Below, piece after piece: positions 9,244 through 18,970 of a stretch of 64,000 nucleotides of DNA. Origin of the DNA: Mucilaginibacter corticis (GTDB taxonomy: Bacteria > Bacteroidota > Bacteroidia > Sphingobacteriales > Sphingobacteriaceae). The notes under the pieces are model-generated. The model worked only from the letters and a program-made list of their open reading frames with translations, was not told the DNA's origin and made no database searches. Position 1 is the stretch's first letter. Each line of letters starts with the position of its first letter. The stretch lies in NCBI RefSeq assembly GCF_007558865.1, contig NZ_VLPK01000007.1, positions 83,215-147,214 on the forward strand, read 5' to 3'. Position numbers and translations under genes: made by a program.

Positions 9244-9322
9244 TGCGATGATATGCTTCCTATAGATTGCGCTTTTGATTATTGTCCTGCCTTAAGCTAT
9301 CTTTAAATATTCAAACCATACC

Positions 9323-11596
9323 ATGAGCCTGTTAAAACGTGTCCTGCTATTTTGCTTATTTATTTATGCCTGTGCGCCCGTTCTTGCACAGAAAAAGGCG
9401 CCGATAGATTATGTTGATCCTTTTATCGGCACATCAAACAGCCGGTGGATGCTGTTCCCCGGCGCTACCATGCCTAACGGGATGGTAAAGTTAAGCCCCG
9501 ATAACCAGGGCAATGTATGGCAGGGCGGTTATGAATATTCGGTAGGCAGCATTCATGGCTTTACACATATTCACGGCTGGATAATGGCCGGCTTGCTCAC
9601 CATGCCCGCCAACGGTGACCTGGCCCTGAAACCGGGATCGCCGGACGAACCATTTAAAGGTGCTAATGCCGGTTTTCATTCAAGGTTCAGGCATGACCAG
9701 GAACATGCATCGCCGGGATATTATTCGGTTTACCTGCTTGACCCGCATGTGAAAGCCGAACTAACCGCCACCGAACGTACCGGCGTACAACGTTACAGTT
9801 TCCCTGCCGATAGCTCAAACCGCATAATGGTGCAGCTAAGCGTGCCCTCAGAGTATGGTCTGGAAATTAAGGACGCCGTGATCACCAAAAACAGCAGTAC
9901 CGAGATCCAGGGCTATGCTAAATCATCAACAGCAGGGTTTAATGATTACACGCTTTATTTTGTCATGCAATTTAGCAAACCCTTTGCGCAGTTTCATGGC
10001 TATGTAAATCAGCAGGAAACCAACAATGATCATGAGGTAAAAGGCAGTAAGGATGTTGGCGCGTATGTAACTTACCCAACTTCAAAGCCCGAACAAGTAA
10101 TGATCAGGACGGGAATCTCATTTGTAAGTATAGACCAGGCCCGTATTAACCTGGATAGCGAGTTAAAGGACTATAACTGGGATTTTGATAAGCTGGTTAA
10201 AGCCAACCGCGCCACCTGGAGCAAGATCTTAAATACCATTACGGTCGAGGGCGACTCAGAAACCGAGAAGAAAAAATTTTACACCAACCTGTACAGGTGT
10301 TTTACCAGTAAAATGATCATGAGTGATGTGAATGGCAAATACACCGATGCCTGCGAAAATGTACAGCAATTGCCATCAAACCGGAAAGCTATGATAGGCG
10401 GGGATGCTTACTGGAACTCTTTTTGGAACCTGAACCTGCTTTGGACGCTGGCATCGCCGCAAACGGTTGAAAAACTAGTTGGCACCCAGTTAGAGATGTA
10501 TGAAAAAACCGGCTGGCTATCAAAAGGCCCTACGGGTATTGAATATTCGGGCATTATGGAAGGTTCGCATGAAATGGCGTTGATCACCAGCGCTTATTTA
10601 AAGGGCATTATGAAGAATGATGCCGAAACCGCTTACAAAGCCATGAAGAAAAACGTAGAGGTTGAGCCGCAGCCAACCTGCGGCGGATATCCGGGCAATC
10701 CGCAGATCTCGGCTTATGCCAAGTATGGCTACATATCAACAGAAAAAGGCGCGACCTCAAAAACACTTGATTATGCTTATGATGATTGGTGCGTAGCGCA
10801 GATGGCTAAATACATAGGAAAGCAGGATGATTACCAATTCTTTTTAAATCGGTCTGCCAACTGGAAAAACGTGTTTGACCCTGTACGCAAATATGTGGTA
10901 CCTAAAAAGGATAACGGACAGTTCATTGATAATTTCGACCTGTTTTCAGTTGATCATTTTGTTGAGGGTAATTCGTGGCAATATTCGTTTTATGTGCCGC
11001 ATGATGTGCCCGGCCTGGTAAAGTATATCGACAAAGATGTATTCCTTAAACGATTGGAGATAGGCTTTAAAAGATCAGAACCGCACCAGTTTGCCGCCCA
11101 CGCGTTGGACAGGACCTGGGGCCAATCTGCAGAATATTATATTAACCAGGGTAACGAGGTAAATATGCAGGCCGCTTACTTGTTTAACTATACAGAGAAA
11201 CCCTACCTTACCCAATACTACACCCGCAGGATACTGGATGTTTTTTATGACGATTCGCCTTACGTGGGCTGGAACGGTGATGAGGACGAAGGGCAGATGG
11301 GGGCGTGGTTCGTTTTAAGTTCGATGGGCCTTTTTGAAATGAACGGCGGCACATCGCCCGACCTGCGGATAGACTTGACCAGCCCTTTGTTTAACCAAAT
11401 CAGGATCACCCTGAACCCCGGTTATTACAAGGGGAAATCGTTTACCATTAATGCCTACAACAATTCGGCTAAGAACATTTACATCCAATCTGCCAAACTG
11501 AACGGCAAAGCTTTGAGCGGTAATTTTATCAGCTTTAAAGACCTGGTAGCAGGCGGTAAGTTGGAAATGAATATGGGGCCGATGCCGGTGAAGTAG
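9323..11596 (+). CDS. Glycoside hydrolase family 92 alpha-mannosidase
   Basis: This 757-residue protein has a signal peptide (about residues 1-22) followed by YVDPFIGTSNSRWMLFPGAT, the hallmark start of GH92. The C-terminal catalytic domain has GNSWQYSFYVPHDVPGL and GWNGDEDEGQMGAWFVLSSM, which carry the acidic catalytic residues and the calcium-binding site in this family. GH92 enzymes are exo-acting, calcium-dependent alpha-mannosidases that release mannose from host or fungal N-glycans and mannans. Length is normal for the family. It stands alone here, without a SusC/SusD pair next to it, so it may serve a dispersed glycan-use pathway. Confidence 0.95.
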   Translation: MSLLKRVLLFCLFIYACAPVLAQKKAPIDYVDPFIGTSNSRWMLFPGATMPNGMVKLSPDNQGNVWQGGYEYSVGSIHGFTHIHGWIMAGLLTMPANGDLALKPGSPDEPFKGANAGFHSRFRHDQEHASPGYYSVYLLDPHVKAELTATERTGVQRYSFPADSSNRIMVQLSVPSEYGLEIKDAVITKNSSTEIQGYAKSSTAGFNDYTLYFVMQFSKPFAQFHGYVNQQETNNDHEVKGSKDVGAYVTYPTSKPEQVMIRTGISFVSIDQARINLDSELKDYNWDFDKLVKANRATWSKILNTITVEGDSETEKKKFYTNLYRCFTSKMIMSDVNGKYTDACENVQQLPSNRKAMIGGDAYWNSFWNLNLLWTLASPQTVEKLVGTQLEMYEKTGWLSKGPTGIEYSGIMEGSHEMALITSAYLKGIMKNDAETAYKAMKKNVEVEPQPTCGGYPGNPQISAYAKYGYISTEKGATSKTLDYAYDDWCVAQMAKYIGKQDDYQFFLNRSANWKNVFDPVRKYVVPKKDNGQFIDNFDLFSVDHFVEGNSWQYSFYVPHDVPGLVKYIDKDVFLKRLEIGFKRSEPHQFAAHALDRTWGQSAEYYINQGNEVNMQAAYLFNYTEKPYLTQYYTRRILDVFYDDSPYVGWNGDEDEGQMGAWFVLSSMGLFEMNGGTSPDLRIDLTSPLFNQIRITLNPGYYKGKSFTINAYNNSAKNIYIQSAKLNGKALSGNFISFKDLVAGGKLEMNMGPMPVK

Positions 11597-11686
11597 GAAG
11601 CTTTCACGTCTTATTTTTTGTGCGAAATATAAATATTAACTATAGGGGAAACATAAAGGCATGTTTCTGACTTATAGCCATACGAA

Positions 11687-12622
11687 ATGAGCGCAGAAAA
11701 CAAGTCAATTTACGCAGCACTGCTGGCAAACCTGATGATAGCAGTTATCAAATTTATCGCGGGTGCCATCAGTCATAGTGCAGCCATGATCGCTGAAGGC
11801 ATACATTCAGTTGTCGATACCATCAATCAAATGCTTTTGCTCATGGGCTTGCGCCTGAGTAAACAAAAACCGGATAAACATCATCCGCTGGGCTATGGTA
11901 AGGAATTGTATTTCTGGTCCTTTGTCGTGTCCATACTCATCTTCGGTTTAGGCGGAGGCATATCGTTGTACCAGGGCGTTACGCATATTTTGCATCCTGT
12001 GGAAGCGGGAGATCCAAATTGGAGTTACATCGTTCTCGCCCTGTCGCTTGTCTTTGAAGGGACCTCATTGATAATCGCAGCTTTGGAATTCAATAAGTTA
12101 CGTGAGGGGCAATCCTGGTGGGGCGCCTTTATCAACAGTAAAGATCCCTCAACTTTCCTGGTGTTATTCGAGGATAGCGCTGCCGTCGCTGGATTAGTGA
12201 TTGTTGCCGTTTGTCTTTTTCTTAATCATCTTTTAAATGCGCCGTACCTGGATGGGGTAGCATCATTGCTGGTAGGATTGATCCTGATCGTGATATCGCT
12301 TATACTGGCACGCGAAAGCCGGAGTTTACTTATGGGCGAGGGCATACAAGACAAAACGAAAAAGCGCATCCGGCAAATTGTTGAAGAAGATAAAGATGTA
12401 ATTAGCCTGATGCACCTGATGTCTACCTACCAGTCGCCGGATGAGATCTTAATGATGCTCATTGTGGCATTTAAGCCTGGTCTTGTCACCGCCGAAATCA
12501 CTCAGGCGACGGACCGCCTCCGGGAGGAGATAAAATTAGAGTTTAAAAGAATCAGGTTTCTGATTATTCAGCCTGATGTATATTTAGACAAGATCGATGC
12601 TAACGTACAAGCCTATATCTGA
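11687..12622 (+). CDS. Cation diffusion facilitator (CDF) transporter
   Basis: This 311-residue inner-membrane protein has about six helices. The N-terminal part shows the CDF signature: SHSAAMIAEGIHSVVDTINQ, with the HxxxD metal site at His40-Asp44 in the second helix, and HHPLGYGKELYFWSF between helices 2 and 3. An FEDSAAVAGL segment in the fifth helix carries acidic residues at the partner site, and the C-terminal about 80 residues form the soluble dimerisation domain. CDF proteins export zinc, iron, manganese or cobalt in exchange for protons. The sequence resembles the ZnT9/SLC30A9-like branch, so zinc is the likely but unproven substrate. Confidence 0.88.
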   Translation: MSAENKSIYAALLANLMIAVIKFIAGAISHSAAMIAEGIHSVVDTINQMLLLMGLRLSKQKPDKHHPLGYGKELYFWSFVVSILIFGLGGGISLYQGVTHILHPVEAGDPNWSYIVLALSLVFEGTSLIIAALEFNKLREGQSWWGAFINSKDPSTFLVLFEDSAAVAGLVIVAVCLFLNHLLNAPYLDGVASLLVGLILIVISLILARESRSLLMGEGIQDKTKKRIRQIVEEDKDVISLMHLMSTYQSPDEILMMLIVAFKPGLVTAEITQATDRLREEIKLEFKRIRFLIIQPDVYLDKIDANVQAYI

Positions 12623-13178
12623 AAGTTCAGCTCTTGACGCAGCTTTTTTGTGAAATAAGATAAAGTATGAATGTTCGATACTGTACGGACTGTTGTAACA
12701 ATACCGAACAGTTAATCACAGTATTTTGAATTTAAGTATTTGATCTTTAGATATATATGATAATGGCATTGCAATTGGCACAACCAAGTTGTTAAATCCG
12801 ATCCGTCCTTTTTCAGCTGTGTGGGCTGCAGGTTCAGGATCATCTCAGAAACGGTATCCAATTCTTTTAGAGGCTCACTGTACTGGAAATTCCGAGGCAA
12901 TTGCCGACCCTAACCCGCGAATGCAATAAATTGATTCCGTAACACCTTGACCTTCGTAACTTATCGATAGAGAAAAACAATTTACAATATCCGACAACAC
13001 AAATCGGTGCCCTAGAAACAATGGAATTGCATGATCAAGCGTTTCGAATATCCACCCCAATGCTCGTCTACCATATATATGCGGAAAAAAATCACACCCG
13101 TTATCTTACTCATAAAATGATGATATAATTTCCGGCATGATTAAATTTTTATTAAATTAGTATAATATTTAAATTATA
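12623..13178 (+). other. Gene-free, AT-rich stretch before the first ECF sigma gene
   Basis: This stretch of about 555 bases has no convincing gene. Two overlapping minus-strand frames of about 60 codons exist, but their products match no family I know and they start at different places. A run of AT-rich DNA just before 13179 probably holds the promoter for the sigma factor. The two minus frames could be remnants of a lost gene, but nothing supports this directly. Confidence 0.4.
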
Positions 13179-13757
13179 TTGATCCCGCTGACTGCTATTT
13201 CTGATCACGATTTAGTTTCCCTGTTACAGGAAGGGGACGAAAATGCCTATGTTGAAATTTATAACCGGTATAAGTGGCTGTTGCATACGCATGCGTACAA
13301 AAAGTTAGGAGACAGGGACGCGGCTAATGATATCGTACAGGATCTGTTCACCAGTTTATGGTCAAAGCGTGAAGATGTTTTTATAACAACTACACTCTCT
13401 GCCTATTTATACACGGCGGTCAGAAACAGGGTACTTAATATTATTGAGCACCGGACAGTTGAAACGAAGCATATAGACTCCTTGTTAAACTATGCAAGCG
13501 GATATGTGGCCGCAACTGATTATTTGGTGCGCGAAAAGCAACTTGCAGCAATTATTGAAAAAGAAATTGCCGCTTTGCCGCCTAAAATGCGCGAAGTTTT
13601 TGAATTAAGCAGGAAATCTCATTTAACTCATCGTGAAATTGCCGAAAAATTGGATATTTCTGAAGAAACTGTAAAAAAACAAGTTAAAAATGCCCTGAAA
13701 ATATTGCGTGTTCGCCTCGGTTTGCTTATTTATATTGTTTTAATTACCCAATTGTAA
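13179..13757 (+). CDS. ECF-type RNA polymerase sigma factor (FecI-like)
   Basis: This 192-residue protein has region 2 (YVEIYNRYKWLLHTHAYKKL, then DAANDIVQDLFTSLW) and region 4 (LPPKMREVFELSRKSHLTHR, then EIAEKLDISEETVKKQVKNA) of ECF sigma factors. A short hydrophobic tail follows. In this family it binds promoters of the adjacent SusC/SusD genes and is held inactive by the FecR protein encoded next. The frame opens after a TAA at 13170-13172 and has no ATG before the region 2 motifs, so translation must start at TTG (13179) or another rare codon. That may keep its level low. Confidence 0.92.
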   Translation: MIPLTAISDHDLVSLLQEGDENAYVEIYNRYKWLLHTHAYKKLGDRDAANDIVQDLFTSLWSKREDVFITTTLSAYLYTAVRNRVLNIIEHRTVETKHIDSLLNYASGYVAATDYLVREKQLAAIIEKEIAALPPKMREVFELSRKSHLTHREIAEKLDISEETVKKQVKNALKILRVRLGLLIYIVLITQL

Positions 13758-13860
13758 CTAAAATTAGAATAAAGTTTATTTTATTTAGATTTTATCTAAC
13801 CCCTGGATACTTTTCGCCTGTCATAGTATTAATTAAAGATGGAAATCTTAGAATTATTTT

Positions 13861-14994
13861 ATGCAACGGCAAGATATCATACAATTACTTCACAGATATA
13901 ATACAGGTACCTGTAATGAACGCGAGAAAGCTTTAGTAGAAGACTGGTACCTTCAATATGAACTAAAGGAAATTGATGACCTTGGCGATCACGATTGTGA
14001 AGCCGACCTGGATAAAATTTTCAAAAATTTGCCTGTCCGGCCTCGAAAAGTAAGGTCTCTTAAAACATGGTATAAAGTAACAGCGGCCGCAGCTATCTTC
14101 ATCTTTATCACCATAGCGCTTTACTTTAATTATTCCCCGCAGTTACAGCAACAAAGGATCATTCAAAAAATTGCCAGTGCGACCACCCCGGGCAGCAATA
14201 AGGCGATCTTAGTTTTAAATAATGGTAAGCAGCTTGTTTTAACAGGCGCCAACAACGGGCAGCTTGCCACCCAGGGCAATGCCGCTATTAATAAAACCGC
14301 AGATGGCAAAATAGTTTACCGGGCAACTAAAAAATCCCAGTTAGCTCCGGTTATTGATTACAATACGATGCTAACGCCCGCCGGTGGCACGTATAGCCTG
14401 ACCTTGTCCGACGGAACAAAAGTCACGCTCGACGCGAGCTCATCCATCCGTTACCCGGTAACGTTTACCGGTAATGAAAGAAGCGTTGAAATTACAGGGC
14501 AGGCCTACTTTGAAGTAGCCCATAATAAGGCACAACCATTCAGGGTAAGCACTAATGGCCAGACGGTTGAAGTGTTAGGTACACATTTCAATATTAACGC
14601 TTATACGGATGAAGGTGCTACGCGGACAACACTGTTAGAGGGTAGCGTTAAGGTATCAAAAGGAAACCGTCTGGCTATGTTAGTGCCCGGGCAAGAGTCG
14701 GTTATCCTCTCAAACGCGGCCGATATAGCAATAAAAAATGCTGATACAGAAACAGTGGTAGCCTGGAAAGACGGCCTTTTTAGATTTAAACGCGCCGACC
14801 TGCAAACCGTCATGCGGCAGTTTGCACGGTGGTATAATGTTGAGGTGGTTTATGAAGGTAAAATATCAGAAACCGCCATAACAGGTAAGGTGCAGCGGAA
14901 CGCTAACGCGTCGCACGTTTTGGAAATACTGGTTAAACTGGGTATCAAATTCAGGCTCGATGGTAAAAAGATCATCATCATGCAAAACAGCTAA
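13861..14994 (+). CDS. FecR-family anti-sigma factor
   Basis: This 377-residue inner-membrane protein has a cytoplasmic N-terminal part of about 70 residues that would bind the ECF sigma factor, one membrane helix (about residues 73-90), a periplasmic FecR domain (LTPAGGTYSLTLSDGTKVTL, then EITGQAYFEVAHNKAQPFRV and VEVLGTHFNINAY), and a C-terminal DUF4974-like domain (FARWYNVEVVYEGKISETAI). It carries the signal from the STN domain of the outer-membrane SusC protein to the sigma factor. It follows the sigma gene after about 100 bases and precedes a terminator and the susC gene. Length is typical. Confidence 0.93.
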   Translation: MQRQDIIQLLHRYNTGTCNEREKALVEDWYLQYELKEIDDLGDHDCEADLDKIFKNLPVRPRKVRSLKTWYKVTAAAAIFIFITIALYFNYSPQLQQQRIIQKIASATTPGSNKAILVLNNGKQLVLTGANNGQLATQGNAAINKTADGKIVYRATKKSQLAPVIDYNTMLTPAGGTYSLTLSDGTKVTLDASSSIRYPVTFTGNERSVEITGQAYFEVAHNKAQPFRVSTNGQTVEVLGTHFNINAYTDEGATRTTLLEGSVKVSKGNRLAMLVPGQESVILSNAADIAIKNADTETVVAWKDGLFRFKRADLQTVMRQFARWYNVEVVYEGKISETAITGKVQRNANASHVLEILVKLGIKFRLDGKKIIIMQNS

Positions 14995-15087
14995 AGATAA
15001 TTAACAGATCATTAACCCCTTAATTAATTAACTATGGTATATTATTTACGACAACAGGTTTAACCACCACAGGTTATTGCAAAAAAA

Positions 15088-15126
15088 CCGTGGCTGTGTT
15101 GACGCACAGCCACGGAAAGCTTTTTG
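15088..15126 (+). terminator. Rho-independent terminator between fecR and susC
   Basis: A perfect 11-base-pair stem (15088-15098 with 15105-15115) encloses a six-base loop and is followed by AAAGC and a short T run at 15121-15125. It should end the sigma-fecR transcript, so susC is expected to have its own, sigma-dependent promoter between about 15127 and 15203. Confidence 0.8.
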
Positions 15127-15203
15127 GACTAACCCTTCCCGGTAAACGGGATAAACAAAATTTGAGCTGAGTTTAGTGTATTAATCCAAACATCACAAAT
15201 GTA

Positions 15204-18200
15204 ATGAAATTCCGTACTATTCCGATAGTCATGCATGCCGCATGCCCAAACTTTAAACAACTCCTACGCATTATGAAGTTGTCAACGTTACTCCTTATTA
15301 TTGGTCTTGTACAGGCAAGCGCCAAAGGTTACAGCCAGGTAACCCTTAATGAAAAACATTCATCACTTGAAAATGTGCTGCAAAAAATTGAAAAGCAGAC
15401 CAACTATATCTTTATATACGATGAAGATAAGCTGAATATAGCTGATATTGATGTGCATGTAAGCAATGCTTCTTTAACCGAAGCGCTGGACGCGTGCTTT
15501 AAAGATATGCCGGTGTCCTATTCAATAGTAGGAAACAATATTATTTTAAAACCTGCGGCCCCCTCATTAGTTGAGCGGATAAAGAACCTGTTCGACGACC
15601 CCATAACTGTCAGGGGTATCATTACCGATACCACCGGGCGTCCGCTTAGTCACGCCACAGTTTTTTTTATAAAACGGAAGAACCGCCCGGGTGGCTATGG
15701 AAATGGCACTGCGGCCGCGGGTCTACCTGTAGCGGTACCCGCTACTTCAAATGCGAACCAGGCAACAACGCAATCTTTACCACAGGCAACCGCCCAGGTC
15801 GCTGTTGTATCAGAGGTAACGTATGTTACAGATGATAACGGTTTGTTTTATATAGATGCCGAAGAAGGGGATGAATTAGGTATTTCTTTTGTCGGCTATA
15901 AAACATACACATTCAAGGTGAAGAAAAACATGCCTTTTCTGCGGGTTGAGCTCCATGCGGTAACCTCAAAATTAAGAGAAGTGTTTGTACAAACAGGTTA
16001 CCAGAAATTATCAAAAGAACGCGCCACTGGTTCATTCTCAAAACCCGATCTGAAAATAATAGCGAACCGCTCGAGTACGCTGGACCTGATAGGAAGGCTT
16101 GAAGGGCAGATCCCGGGAATGATCGTAGCGCCGTATTATGAAAACGGTTATAATTACAACCAGGCGACCGGCACCCAAACCCAAAAGTCGGTGATCCGGG
16201 GTGAAAGCAGTATCAGGTTGACCACCGAACCTTTATATGTGGTCAACGGGGTGATAGTTCCCGATTTTAGCTCGGTGAATCTTGATAATATAGCTGATAT
16301 CACCGTACTAAAGGACGCTGCTGCTGCTGCTATCTGGGGCGCACAAGCTGGTAACGGGGTTATCGTCGTAACAACTAAAGCCGGCAGCCGAAATCAAAGA
16401 GTAAAGATTTCCTATAACGGCTTCATGAATTTTGAAGGTAAGCCTGATTTTGACTATGCCCGTAAACGTTATATGAGCAGCAGCCAGTATATCGCTGTTG
16501 CCAAACAACTTTTTGACCCGGCAGACTTTCCGTACAGCGACATTAACAGCCCGTACAATTATAATACGATCGCACCCAGCCAGCAAGTCTTGTATAACCA
16601 GAACCAGGGGCTCATCACAGCCGCCCGTGCCAATGCCCAGCTGGACAGTATGGCACAAATTGATAATACCAAACAATTTAAAGATTTGTGGCTGCGTAAT
16701 GCCTTTACCACAAGCCATACCTTATCGGCATCCGGCGGTAGCGGTACATATGCCATCTACGGTTCTTTAGGATATACTGATTCGCATGGCAGTTCTATAG
16801 GCCAAAACAGCAGTACTTATAAAATAGATCTTAATCAGTCTTTTACGCCGAACGACCGTTTTTCTTTTTCGTTAGACGCGCAACTGGCCGATAATGTCAG
16901 TTCATCAAAAAGCCCGCTCGCGATCGAGCCTGATATTTTGCCCTACCAGCTGTTTAAAGACGCTAATGGGAACAATATCAATTTACCCTACCTGTCCGGC
17001 TGGACACCGGATGTGATCAAACAATATTCGACAGCCAGCGGCATTGACCTGGGCACCTACCAGCCTTTGGACGAATTGGATTACACCAACAACAGGATTA
17101 ATTCCTATGCGATCAACCTGGTCGGCAATGCTGCGGTCCGGATCTGGAAGGGCTTGCAGTACCTGGGTACTTATGGCTATTCTGTATCGCCAACCGAAAT
17201 GCTGTATACACAAAATAACAAAGCGTACAGCTATCGTAAACAATTATTGAACAATACCATGCCGGGCGACCCGCCAACTTATTTAATTCCGGTTGACGGC
17301 GAGTACTACCAGCCCTCAAATAATAACCAGCGCAGCTGGACGGTACGTAACCAACTGGCCTATACCTATTCCGGCAGGGACGGAAATGACCTCCTGTCAT
17401 TACAGGCAGGCCAGGAAGCCAATGAAAGGAAAGCAAATACCCGGCAGGAAACGATATATGGTTATGATCCGCAACTGGAAAGTTACCCGCTGCTTGATTA
17501 TTACACGCTTAACCAGGGTGTTTTTGGTACGGTTGGCGGATACGGTGGTTATGTTCAGCAGCCATTTCGGGAAACGGAGACAGTAACGCGTTATAATTCT
17601 TATTTCGCATTGGCCAGTTACACGCTGAATCGTAAATATAGTATTGACGGAAGCTGGCGCAGGGATCATAGCAACCTGTTTGGCAGCGATGTATCCGCAC
17701 AAAATAAACCATCCTACAGCATGGGCGGTAAGTGGAACGTAAAGGGCGAAAATTTCATGTCGCCTGCAAAATGGCTTGACGCGCTGGCTTTAAGAGGTAC
17801 ATATGGTATTACAGGTAATTCTCCCTACCTGAATGCGGGTACGGTATATGATGTTTTGGGTGCAGAACAAATCCCCAATTATTATTATCCTGTAATCGGA
17901 GGCCCGGCTTATAATCTTTCAAGTCCTCAGAACAACAAATTAAGCTGGGAAGCTACCCATACCACCAACCTGGCGGTTGATTTCGGCGTATTGAATAATC
18001 GTTTAACAGGTTCGATCGAATATTATCATAAAAGCACGACCGACTTACTGGGAAGCGCGCCGGAGAATTACTTTACAGGATCAACAAGTGCGACCACCAA
18101 TATTGGCGACCTGGTAAATAATGGCATCAATATCAGCCTGAACAGCACGAATATCACCACTACAAATTTTACATGGCAAAGCGGTTTTGTTCTGGGGCAT

Positions 18201-18953
18201 AATACGAACAAGCTGGTTAAATACCAGGTACCGCAAAGTTATGAGAACTCGCCCTCTTACAGATTATTTAGTTCATACGCCGTGGGGTATTCCAGCAATT
18301 CACTTTTTGCCTACAGATACGCCGGATTAGATGGAACCGGTGACCCATTGGTGTATTTGGCCAACGGCAAAACCACCAAAAAACCTGATGTACCCCTGGG
18401 CACGGACCTTAAATATATGGGCACCACGACCCCTAAGTTTAACGGCAGCATTAATAACTTTTTCAGGTATAAGCAATTTGACCTTTCTATTAATATCACC
18501 TATAACCTGGGTGGGGTCATGCGCCGCGATGTGAACACATTTTATTCCGGTATGATCACTACCAGCAATGATCTTGGCGGGAACTTAAACGTTGATTTCC
18601 TCGACCGCTGGCAAAAGCCGGGTGATGAGAAAAAAACAAATATCCCGCGTTACCTGCCGGTGGAAAACTACGGCGATAGAAGCACTACATTTTATCAGGA
18701 TGCGGATATTAACGTAGTAAGCTCATCCTACCTGAAGTTGAATGAGGCTACCCTAAGCTACAACCTTGACGCAGCAGCCTTACGCTGGTTAAAAATACAA
18801 AGCGCATCCTTAAGACTGCAGTTGAATAATGTGCTTTTGTGGAAAGCCAACAAATATGGCATCAACCCGGAATTTGCGGCAGCGCAATATGGCGCAAGAG
18901 GGATACCGGTTGGCCAGCATACCATCACGTTAGGCGCCAATATTAATTTCTAA
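15204..18953 (+). CDS. SusC/RagA-type TonB-linked outer-membrane protein with STN signalling domain
   Basis: This 1249-residue outer-membrane transporter has an N-terminal signal segment (KLSTLLLIIGLVQASA at about 25-40), an STN domain (about 48-118) used to signal to FecR, a carboxypeptidase-D-like domain (about 135-255), a plug domain with SVIRGESSIRLTTEPLYVVN and DITVLKDAAAAAIWG motifs, and a long beta barrel ending in aromatic NINF. It forms the channel through which SusD-captured ligand enters the periplasm using TonB energy. The carboxypeptidase-D-like domain carries an insert at about residues 158-206 rich in Ala, Thr, Gln and Pro, which is not usual for the family. The upstream sigma/FecR pair shows it is regulated by its own substrate. 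Confidence 0.95.
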   Translation: MKFRTIPIVMHAACPNFKQLLRIMKLSTLLLIIGLVQASAKGYSQVTLNEKHSSLENVLQKIEKQTNYIFIYDEDKLNIADIDVHVSNASLTEALDACFKDMPVSYSIVGNNIILKPAAPSLVERIKNLFDDPITVRGIITDTTGRPLSHATVFFIKRKNRPGGYGNGTAAAGLPVAVPATSNANQATTQSLPQATAQVAVVSEVTYVTDDNGLFYIDAEEGDELGISFVGYKTYTFKVKKNMPFLRVELHAVTSKLREVFVQTGYQKLSKERATGSFSKPDLKIIANRSSTLDLIGRLEGQIPGMIVAPYYENGYNYNQATGTQTQKSVIRGESSIRLTTEPLYVVNGVIVPDFSSVNLDNIADITVLKDAAAAAIWGAQAGNGVIVVTTKAGSRNQRVKISYNGFMNFEGKPDFDYARKRYMSSSQYIAVAKQLFDPADFPYSDINSPYNYNTIAPSQQVLYNQNQGLITAARANAQLDSMAQIDNTKQFKDLWLRNAFTTSHTLSASGGSGTYAIYGSLGYTDSHGSSIGQNSSTYKIDLNQSFTPNDRFSFSLDAQLADNVSSSKSPLAIEPDILPYQLFKDANGNNINLPYLSGWTPDVIKQYSTASGIDLGTYQPLDELDYTNNRINSYAINLVGNAAVRIWKGLQYLGTYGYSVSPTEMLYTQNNKAYSYRKQLLNNTMPGDPPTYLIPVDGEYYQPSNNNQRSWTVRNQLAYTYSGRDGNDLLSLQAGQEANERKANTRQETIYGYDPQLESYPLLDYYTLNQGVFGTVGGYGGYVQQPFRETETVTRYNSYFALASYTLNRKYSIDGSWRRDHSNLFGSDVSAQNKPSYSMGGKWNVKGENFMSPAKWLDALALRGTYGITGNSPYLNAGTVYDVLGAEQIPNYYYPVIGGPAYNLSSPQNNKLSWEATHTTNLAVDFGVLNNRLTGSIEYYHKSTTDLLGSAPENYFTGSTSATTNIGDLVNNGINISLNSTNITTTNFTWQSGFVLGHNTNKLVKYQVPQSYENSPSYRLFSSYAVGYSSNSLFAYRYAGLDGTGDPLVYLANGKTTKKPDVPLGTDLKYMGTTTPKFNGSINNFFRYKQFDLSINITYNLGGVMRRDVNTFYSGMITTSNDLGGNLNVDFLDRWQKPGDEKKTNIPRYLPVENYGDRSTTFYQDADINVVSSSYLKLNEATLSYNLDAAALRWLKIQSASLRLQLNNVLLWKANKYGINPEFAAAQYGARGIPVGQHTITLGANINF

Positions 18954-18970
18954 TCATCAAAAAAAAGAAA

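Noticed and set aside
12712..13060. Two overlapping minus-strand frames of about 60 codons before the first sigma gene
   Set aside because: Neither product resembles a known protein, their starts are in different places, and the region is AT-rich. Chance frames are more likely.
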